From Acanthacorydalis orientalis (taxonomy: Eukaryota; Arthropoda; Insecta; Megaloptera; Corydalidae), in NCBI GenBank assembly GCA_034766995.1, contig CM068313.1, forward strand, positions 60,356,377 through 60,420,376: 64,000 nt of DNA. The letters are read 5' to 3'. Shown here in pieces: positions 56,311 through 64,000 of the stretch. The notes below the pieces were generated by a model. The model made no database searches, had not been told where the DNA came from, and worked only from the letters and a program-made list of their open reading frames with translations. The position numbers and the translations under genes are program-made. Position 1 is the stretch's first letter; each line of letters starts with the position of its first letter.

Positions 56311-56655
56311 TCTATCAACAAACGGTACCGTTTTCGTCATTGAAATTACAATTCGTTGCCAGACCTGTATACACGACCGTGGAGGAGACCTAGAACCAGG
56401 TCATGTTAAGCGTTTTCGAAAATTGTACGATTTTGATTAGCGACGTTTAATGAGTTAAAAAACGACGATATACTCGCTGCATCAAAATATGCTGATTTTC
56501 AAAATAAAGTTCAATTATTTGGTACGTCGTTCCGTTGTGTACCTTTTTATGATAAATTCTACAAGTTTTATTTATAAAATTCCGAAAAAAAGAGAAAAAA
56601 ACATTGCACAAAAAATCATTAAATATTCAGATTTCTTCGTTTTTTTTAGACCACA

Positions 56656-56659
<4 letters not shown>
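56311..56659. other. AT-rich stretch, nothing recognised
   Basis: May include more of the decayed mariner, unreadable. Confidence 0.3.

Positions 56660-56733
<74 letters not shown>
56660..56733. repeat. (TA)n/(TG)n compound microsatellite
   Basis: About 55 bp AT dinucleotides followed by about 18 bp of (TG)n. Confidence 0.95.
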
Positions 56734-56736
<3 letters not shown>

Positions 56737-57490
56737 TTGTTTGTGTTGTGTGTATATGTATGTATGAATTCATAGGTTCGTACGTATATTTTAGAGTCTG
56801 ACTAATTTAGCTAAAAGTTTCTATAAATTTAAAGGTAACGGCTCCTTTAAATATTTGATAAAATGGCACCAGCGTGTGCCGTAAAGACAGATTGTGTTTG
56901 AAATAACGTATCACCTTCACGCTCGACATGGCATAGCATCTACAAGATCATGTTTCGCGTTACATCCGACGAACAGGCTGCGTTCCTCTCGTCGAACTGA
57001 ATTTATATTACATTTTCAGTTAACGTCGCGCGCACATGTACATAGTTTTAAAACGTTCGGCGGTGGGACCTCGAGAGAAACTGAGCACTGTTCAAATTGG
57101 TTTCACGAAATATTATGATTTATGTGACGACTGTATAAACAAAACGCACTAAAAATAGTTCCCGCAGCCCAGTTCGTATGACTTTTTTTTCATATAAATT
57201 TTATATCCACATGTATGCACACACAAACACACACACACACACATATCATACTGTACGCTTAGAATCGTAAATTTCATTTCAATCGTTTCGCTCTTGTATA
57301 ATTTAAACAGAATTATTTTTAAAACTTTAAATACGAATCCGCATATTATATAAACTACAATACTGAACTTGTTTATTCCAAGTACGAATATAAATCATGA
57401 AGAAAAACATTATTTATACATTTTTTTTTAATAGTCAGTTCATAACACACTGAAATGGATCCTATTCGTCCATTAATAATTGTTTTATTA
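56734..57490. other. unassigned stretch with a (CA)n
   Basis: 56860-57120 is GC-richer; frames there show no domain. A (CA)n lies at about 57220-57242. Confidence 0.3.
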
Positions 57491-58748
57491 CGTTGGTGCT
57501 AAAATAATTGTGGGTTTTATCATTTTAAGTTCGGCGCCGATTTTTCTAGATACCGTTGTCTTTTGTTATGGTCATGTGATATCTCATTGTAAATAATAAA
57601 ATTAGCACTACTGATTTCAGCTTGTATCTACTGATTTCATCATTCTTCAGTATAGTTGGATATAATCTCTTAAATTAGTAATGGAAAAAAAATCGAAGTT
57701 TTTGTCGCATGAGTTTAAATTGGGACGTGAAGTAATAGGAACTGTTCGAAATATCAAATTTGTTTTTGGCGAAGAGTCAATTAGTGAACGTACAGCTCAA
57801 TACTGGTTCCAAAAATGTCATAATGGAAACGAAAGCCTTGATGATGATGAAGGTCGTGGACGTCCTTCAGCTATAGATAATAATTATTGAAGCGGAGTCA
57901 CGTAAAACAACTCGAGAGCTGGCAGAAGAACTCAATGTTGATCGAAATTTGAGCCTAATTCGAAAAACAAAAAAGCTGAATAAATAGATGTCGTATGAAT
58001 TAAACGAACATCGAGCAATTCAGTGATAAGAAGTCTGCTTTGCACTTCTTTTGGGTAACAAATATGTTATCTTTCTTGATCGTATGTATTGTGACATGTG
58101 ATGACAAGAGGAGTCTTTATAACAATCAGAAACGTTCCACACAATGGCTAGACCGAGGAGAAGAACCAAAACACTTTTCTACACCGAAGCTTCATTAAAA
58201 AAAAATAATTATGGTCACTGTTTGGTGGTCGGAGAGTGGCATCATTCACTACAACTTCTTAAATCTGGTGAAACAATAACAGCAGAAAAATATTTCCAAG
58301 AAATTGAAAAAAATGCATGACAATTTGCATTGTTTACGGACCGCATTAGACACTTGAAGAGGACCAATTCTTCTTCATGATAACGTCCGACCGCACGTCT
58401 CACAAATTACTTAAAAAAAATAAATGAACTGGGTTATGAAACCTTACCTCACCCACCTTATTCTCCGGACCTGTCTCCGACAGATTATCATTTTTTTTAA
58501 AACATTTGAGTAATTTCCTATTAGAGACGGTTTTCAAAGATCAAGTATCAAATCAAAGCGCTTTCAATGAATTCGTTAATTCCAGAACTACCAGTATTCA
58601 ATCTTGTAGGAATAAACAAACTTACTTCCAGTTGAGAGAAATATGTGCAGGCCAGTGGTCATTATTTTGATTAATAAATATAATTTTTAACTGATATATG
58701 GGTCATTATACTAGATACATAAAAACTGCAATTATTTTTGCAGCAACC
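57491..58748 (+). mobile_element. full-length decayed mariner
   Basis: Left end CGTTGGTGCTAAAATAATTG and right end, inverted, GGTTGCTGCAAAAATAATTG, both flanked by TA. 1258 bp is the usual mariner size. The last 130 bp recur at 21155-21289. Confidence 0.85.
57681..58660 (+). pseudogene. mariner transposase, full-length pseudogene
   Basis: Starts MEKKSKFLSHEFKLGREVIG and keeps the first helix-turn-helix (TAQYWFQKCHNGNESLDDDE, GRGRPSAI), then breaks at 57890. Further frames show the three catalytic regions: a degraded VTCDDKRSLYNN around the first Asp, LHDNVRPHVSQ with the second, and ETLPHPPYSPDLSPTDYHFF with the third. MVTVWWSESGIIHYNF lies between. All key aspartate codons are still visible, but the protein is spread over several frames with stops, so it is dead. 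Confidence 0.8.
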
Positions 58749-58869
58749 TAATATTTACATAATGATACATTTTATTTATATTGTGGTGCTTGATAGAATT
58801 TACCTTACTGTGAGTAAGATATAAATAATTTTCATAAAGACAGGAAATCTTGGACGTAGGCAAACTAAC

Positions 58870-60065
58870 AGTAGGATAATTACCCGCTTGACAAAAATCA
58901 CCTGGACATTAACCCCCTGTATAAAAATAAAAACTATTTAACTCTTTGAAGCCGGGCGTGGATCTAGGAATCCACTGATGTTTTCTAAAGAAACTATGGT
59001 CTCAGAGCGCTACCTTTTGGATGATATATTTAAAGGGTACTAATCTAGTTCTAATAAGACTAAATTTATAATTCTCTTAACAGCTGCACGTTGTTCAAAA
59101 AAAATAAATTGAAATTAATATATTTTTTACAATTTATATATTTTAATTTAAAATTTATTTTGGAATGTTTAAATCATGTACCTGCTGTCGCCGAAATAAA
59201 CAACAAAGTTTAAATGCCTTCTGGAAAGCAGCTTGGCCTGGATGTGTTTCAGACAGTGCAACCATTTAAACGATTCTAAGGCAATTACCCCATGAAAAAA
59301 AACCCATAAACATCAATTCCCGTATACCCCCGTCATTAACCTTAGTGTACCCTCCCCGGAACATTAACCCTACTTATAAAAATAAAAGCTCTTTAGCCCG
59401 TTGAAGCCGGGCGTGGATCTAGGAATCCGTTGATGTTTTCCAAAAGAAACTGTGATCTTACAGTGCTATCTTTTGAATGATATATTTAAAGGTCCCCAAT
59501 CTCTTTTTAATGAGACTAAATTTATAACTCTTTCTTTCATTAAAAAATACGTGCATTAAAAATCATAAAAACCGCGGTTTTTTCATTTGAAACTGTGAAC
59601 TTGAGAACTGAGTTGAATAATATTTTTTTCCAAAAGTTCATCAGTGGAAGAAAGCGTATAAAAAATTTCAAAACTCTACGTCCACGTACAAGATGTGACC
59701 GACGTGAAACCGTTTTGTTCATATTTGATTAATTGAAAATTTTTTACACTCAGTAGTAATGTTATATATGCAAATTTTCAATTGTAATCAATTTTTCCGC
59801 TACCAATTATATGCTTCCAGCCAAGAAATTTATGTGTTCCCTAATATTATCAACGATTTTCCACGATATATCATATAGATGTGAATTTTCTAATGGCTAA
59901 TTTGAATTAATATTATTTTTCTGGTAACCGATAAATTTGCAATTTTTATTTTGTTTACAATAAAAGAAAGAACAATTTACCGAAAAATATTTGTTAAAAT
60001 TTTTTAGTACCATTTCTTTCTTCCCGACCCCAAATACTTAATTATAATTAGTTATTTCATTCCAA
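58870..60065 (+). repeat. family A repeats, copies 5 and 6 (partial tandem)
   Basis: 58870-59100 begins with ATTACCCGCTTGACAAAAAT, ACATTAACCCCCTGTATA and GAAGCCGGGCGTGGATCTAG and stops after TAATAAGACTAAATTTATAA. A linker similar to 12200-12330 follows, with GTTTAAATGCCTTCTGGAAA. 59281-60065 is a second, nearly complete copy with the same start units and the full body down to ATTATCAACGATTTTCCACG and beyond. Confidence 0.75.
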
Positions 60066-60619
60066 AAATGAATATATTCAGTAATAATTTTAAAAATTAG
60101 AAACACCATAATGAATCGAAAAGTATAGATCTTACACAACACCTACATCTCTCTCGTTCGCGGCTATGTTAATGGTAATGTTTTTCGTGATACGCCGTAT
60201 GTTTTTAAACCTCGCTAACGCGCCCATAGAAGTTTCACTTCAAAATATAAATTTTAAAAAATATAATAATTTAAATAAAACTTTTTAAATAACGAGCCGC
60301 TCATATAAGTAGTATATACAATAGGAAAACCCAGAATTTGCCGCAGAATTTCAAAACCACATTAAAATTATATGCATAAAAACAGACTCGACTATATATA
60401 TATATATATATAGTCTACCTCTTACAAAGTCTATATCTATTTCGCTTTTTTATCACTTATGCAAAAATCGAGGAAAATTAAAAATAAAATACTATTACTA
60501 TTGACTCAATGTTTACTGTTATATAAAAAAGTTTTGAAAAAAGAAATATTTTTAGCAGAGAAAAAATTCCAAAATTAATGTTTCGTATACGCAACAGCGG
60601 CGCTTAATGAGTTAATGCT
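60066..60619. other. AT-rich stretch, nothing recognised
   Basis: A short (TA)n lies at 60393-60411. No domain-bearing frame. Confidence 0.3.
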
Positions 60620-60993
60620 CGAACAGGATCATCGAAGTCAATGATTAATCGTTAGGTTGCACATTTTCGAAAACAAGGTGTATCCAGTAACCGTCCAGGA
60701 TCTGGAAGACATCGTTCGGCTCTAACTGAGGAAAGTATTCAATGTGTACAGGAGAGTATAAGTCCTGAAATGTCAACTAGAAGACGTTCAATCCAACTTG
60801 GAATATCTCGGAGGTCACTGGAAAAGATTTTGGCCGCATTAAAAAATTTCCCATAAAAGTGCAGCTTGTACAACAGCTGAAGCCAAAAGGTTACTAGCAT
60901 CGTCTTGATTATGGAATTCGTTTTCGTCGACAAGCAGAAGATAATAATTAATTGATTCACAATTTGACTATGAGTGATGAAGCTCATTTGAAC
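60620..60993 (+). pseudogene. DDE_3 transposase relic, N-terminal half
   Basis: Reads VAHFRKQGVSSNRPGSGRHR, SALTEESIQCVQESI, STRRRSIQLGISRRSLEKIL and, after a frameshift, a degraded KVQLVQQLKP and RFRRQAEDNN, ending MSDEAHLN, where the first catalytic region (SDEAHF) lies. Interrupted here by the TTAA of the piggyBac element at 60994. The C-terminal half continues at 62859. Confidence 0.75.
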
Positions 60994-61169
60994 TTAACCT
61001 CTTGCGCTGGAATGACGTACTACATATGTCTCTTGTCGTTTCTTACACAAAGTGAAAATGAATTCTTACTCAAATTTATCATTTATTATCTACTTCTAAG
61101 GTGTGAATAACATGCTATGCGCATCAACTGATTGTAGTGTATGAAATTAATAAATAGAGTACAAACTCC

Positions 61170-62520
61170 ATAATATAATCGATTATTTAAATGATAAATT
61201 TGAGCATATTTACACACGTGAAGAAGATTTATCATTGAAAGAGTCTCTAATGAAATATAAGGATCGCCTATCTTACAAACAATTTAATCCATCAAAAAGA
61301 GTACGTTTTGAAGTTAAGTATTTTAAGTTGTGAGTCAAAATTGGAATATTGCATCAAATTTAAAATTTATACAAGACAAGATGTAATAGAAGATTCAAAT
61401 AATAGTGCATCAGAAAATGTTGTGCTGATTTTATGTAAACTAATAGTCGATTATAGTTATACACTTTTCTTAGACAACTGGTATTCGTAACCAAAACATT
61501 ACATAGAAATATATACTGTAAGTTGGTGCAGCAAACATATGCAGACCTTCTCTAATGTCAAACTGCACACACTTATTAATTTAATGATAAGTGTATTTTA
61601 TTTAATAATGACCTAAGCAGACCCTGTTTTGAATTGTGTTGTAGACTAACAAATAATTTAACCGATACTGTTTGTTGACAGCGCGAGAGACAGATGAAAC
61701 TCATCAATCTACACTGGCCAGCTATGATAGATGAAATTCGTATCGTATGTACTGGCTAGCTGCGATTTTAAAGTAATTTTTACTTCTGATACTGAATACT
61801 GATACTCGGGTCTTAACAACTTATTAGTCCATATTTCCATTGATACTAATTAGTCTATATTTCCATTAATAAAATGAATAATCCGATGATCATTAGCCGA
61901 CATTGAACCCCAAACCATGATTGATCCACTGCCATGTTTAAATATTGGGCGAAGATTATTCGAATTTTTTTCAAGAGATCTGAGAACAGCTGTAACGTCA
62001 GAAATCATCGATAAAGTCCACAATATGGTTTTATCCAACCATCGAGTGAAAGTGAGCGAGATAATAGAGATCATATGTATCTCAAACGAACAAGCGCATT
62101 TTATTTTGCAATATACTGATATATATATATATATATATGTACTGATATTCAGGTCTTAACACATACTAAAAAAATAAATACTATCCGAACAGTTAGATGT
62201 AATAGAAACCATATGCCACAAGTGCTCGCAGCGACAAAATTAAAAAATCTAAAGTCCTTTTAAGATCTTGCAAAGGCATTTTAGCTACAAAATGGAAAGA
62301 CAGAAAAGATATACATTTTGTTTCTACAAAACACGTTAAAGATGAAATGATTGAAAGAAAACAGAAACGATGGAAAAATGGTAAAGATCAGAACTGGATC
62401 ATTACAAAACCTAATGTCATTTTGGATTACAATGATTGGGTGGAGTAGATTTAGAAGATAATTACTTATCTTCCTTTTCCATGACAAGACGATTTGTTAA
62501 AAGTTATGAATTTCTTTTAT
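61170..62520 (+). pseudogene. piggyBac transposase relic (PGBD-like), split
   Basis: First part to 61520: VIDYLNDKFEHIYTREEDLS, YKDRLSYKQFNPSKRVRFEV, KYFKL, then a frameshift and SKLEYCIKFKIYTRQDVIED, LILCKLIVDYSYTLFLDNWY, the piggyBac core with the Asp of LDNWY. The frame is cut at 61520 by the Tc1/mariner chimera and resumes at 62166 with INTIRTVRCNRNHMPQVLA, LATKWKDRKDIHFVSTKH, KPNVILDYN and a shifted GGVDLEDNYLSSF. The N-terminus and cysteine-rich tail were not found. Stops and frameshifts show decay. Confidence 0.8.
61521..62163 (-). mobile_element. Tc1/mariner chimeric repeat, copy B
   Basis: Inserted in the piggyBac gene at TA (61519-61520 and 62164-62165). Starts AGTTGGTGCAGCAAACATAT. 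The minus strand reads NNLRPIFKHGSGSIMVWGSM and SANDHRIIHFINGNID (Tc1-like); the plus strand next to it reads DLRTAVTSEIIDKVHNMVLS and HRVKVSEIIEIICISNEQAH (mariner helix-turn-helix). The same head-to-head joint is present in copy A at about 17.6 kb. The ends are not inverted repeats of each other. A short (TA)n lies at 62121-62138. Confidence 0.7.
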
Positions 62521-62858
62521 CTAATTGATATGACATTTTAAATGATTTGTTTAATTTTGTATGTGCGAAACACAATAAGCACAGTGAATCTACTCTGGGA
62601 ATGTAACAAATGTCTCATTGCCTTGCACATTCCACATTATTTTAAAGTTTATCATATTGTACAAAATTATTAATAAAAAGCTTTAATACACTGTCATTAT
62701 TGTCTATACTTATTTACATACTATGGGTGTATGTATTTTTTACATGCAATCTGTTTAAAATTTTTATAGAAACGATTTATAGTAACAGCCCGCTTCGAAT
62801 TACTTTGGACGGGTTTGTGATAGGTATCGGGTAATTAATGTCGAGTACAAGAGATTAA

Positions 62859-63420
62859 ATGGCCTCATGAACAGACAAAACTGTTCAATATGAGCTAGAG
62901 AAAATTCAAGAGTACTTCATCAGCGACAATTACACCCACTGTGCGAACTAACGTCCGAAAGGATTTAGCCCCTTATTTCTTCGAAAATGAAGACAGTACT
63001 TTTGTAACCATAAACGGTGCTCAATACCGTGCGATTATAGATTTTTTTTGAGGCCAGCTGTTGATAATTGTCCATAGAAGTGATTTCAATGAAATAGAAA
63101 CACAATGCATACAAAAAGACCCGTTATGGAACTTTTGCGGGACATTTTTGGCTAACGCATAATTTCAAGAAACAAAGATTTTAATTGACTTACGTAGTCG
63201 CTTGATTTAAGTCCACCCGATTTTTTCTTTAGGGCTACTTAAAAGAATGTGTATGCGTTAATAACACAAAAATCGTCCTGAAGCTAAAGAACAACATATG
63301 AGAAGATTTTCGAGCGTTATGTCTAGAAATCGCGAGAAAGGTGATTGAAAATGCCTTAGAAACAGCTCGACTTTGTGAAGTCGAAAATGGGGATCACTTA
63401 CTTGATGTAATTTATCATGT
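62859..63420 (+). pseudogene. DDE_3 transposase relic, C-terminal half
   Basis: Continues the gene cut at 60993: NGLMNRQNCSI, a TGA where the family has TGG (W), ARENSRVLHQRQLHPL, then YFFENEDSTFVTINGAQYRA and IIDFF. The middle with the second Asp is strongly decayed. The end reads VIENALETARLCEVENGDHL and LDVIYHV followed by TAA, the usual C-terminus. TTTTACACCACCCTATA at about 63518 is probably the transposon's right terminal repeat. Confidence 0.75.
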
Positions 63421-64000
63421 GTAAGTAGAAAAAAATCCCAATTCTTATATTTTGAAAAATAAAAAAAGATGAAAATATTTTCCAAAAAAAATATTAATGT
63501 TTTAAAGCCAATTTTCTTTTTACACCACCCTATACATACATACATAAATACATACATACATATATATATATACACATACGAGTATACATACGGATAGATT
63601 ACTAAAAATAATGTTCTTGGAGAGTTATAGGAAAAGAACCGGTCATAGATTTTCAATGCGAATCAAATATAAAAAGCATTCTCGGATATCGGTTCAATAA
63701 TTTTCATTGCGTTCGAAATATAAATTACTAGAGTCGGTGCTCTTACATGAAATGTGAAAACTGAAGTAAAGAAAAAAATAACTATTAGTGTTATACCATG
63801 ATGAATATTGGTACAAGTTTAATTTATCGCATGTTGATTAGCACTTGTTGCCTGGTTTTTATTTTCAATTTTGTAAAATTTATTATAGATGTATCTTCTT
63901 TACATGAACTTTTGTATTGGTGGTATTATGTTATATAGTCCTTTACTTATGTTCACTTTTGTTTTCATTTAAATTATCATGAAAGTTCTTTATATAATCA
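63421..64000. other. end of the DDE_3 element, TACA repeats, AT-rich DNA
   Basis: A (TACA)n/(TA)n tract lies at 63535-63590. Two imperfect units follow, sharing CGGTYMAWARATTTTCAWTGCG (near 63640 and 63692 in shorter words such as ATTTTCAATGCG and ATTTTCATTGCG). Nothing else recognised to the window end. Confidence 0.4.

Larger units (their letters stand above)
60994..62858 (+). mobile_element. piggyBac element inserted in a DDE_3 transposon
   Basis: Left TTAA (60994-60997) then CCTCTTGCGCTGGA; right end, inverted, TTAA (62855-62858) then TCTCTTGTACTCGA. Removing the element and one TTAA joins ...GAAGCTCATTTGAAC and TTAAATGGCCTCATGAACAG, restoring a continuous frame SDEAHLN-LNGLMNRQNC of the interrupted transposase, which fixes both borders. 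Confidence 0.85.

Overview
The window looks like a 64 kb stretch of an AT-rich arthropod genome, most likely an insect. I see no operons, Shine-Dalgarno sites, CRISPR arrays, tRNA or rRNA genes. I also see no convincing host protein gene. Almost everything recognisable is transposable-element DNA: Tc1/mariner/pogo, piggyBac, hAT, Helentron-type rolling-circle, BEL/Pao LTR and Jockey-type non-LTR elements, plus MITEs, about twenty (TA)n microsatellites and several repeat families. This mixture of families is typical of insects; the exact order cannot be told from the sequence.

Layout. 0-3.7 kb: a pogo-like shell holding long inverted repeats and the broken gene of an unusual multi-copy insect protein. 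3.8-6.3 kb: a mini-mariner, a tandem ~305 bp satellite-like array and a DUF4817/DDE_3 transposase relic. 7.5-8.5 kb: a Tigger-like relic. 9.3-11.3 kb: a piggyBac inserted in another unit of the satellite-like repeat. 12.2-15.5 kb: a dispersed repeat (family A) split by a Helentron relic. 15.5-24 kb: Tigger, mariner, Tc1 and piggyBac relics. 24.1-25.6 kb: a GC-richer Jockey-type reverse transcriptase fragment. 25.6-40 kb: mostly featureless AT-rich DNA with MITEs, hairpins, two piggyBac-like pieces and an endonuclease relic. 40-47.4 kb: a piggyBac C-terminus, a second mini-mariner, a second Helentron relic, mariner relics and a ~690 bp (TA)n tract. 47.7-49.7 kb: a deleted BEL/Pao element with intact LTRs and target duplication. 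50.9-51.8 kb: the best-preserved element, a mariner with perfect ends and an uninterrupted catalytic-domain ORF but no DNA-binding domain. 52-60 kb: more family A and B repeats, a tandem duplication, a mariner split by a MITE and a full-length decayed mariner. 60.6-63.4 kb: a three-level nest, with a DDE_3 transposon split by a piggyBac that is itself split by a Tc1/mariner chimera.

The genes do not work together as a pathway; each is a fossil of an independent mobile element. The main information is the nesting order, which gives relative ages, and several non-autonomous families that look amplified: two mini-mariners with the same internal deletion, family A, and the Tc1/mariner chimera. 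The strongest candidate for something undescribed is the long-inverted-repeat element at about 0.2-3.5 kb, whose broken protein carries acidic motifs resembling XPG/FEN1-type (PIN-like) nucleases. All boundaries were set by eye and are approximate unless target duplications are named.
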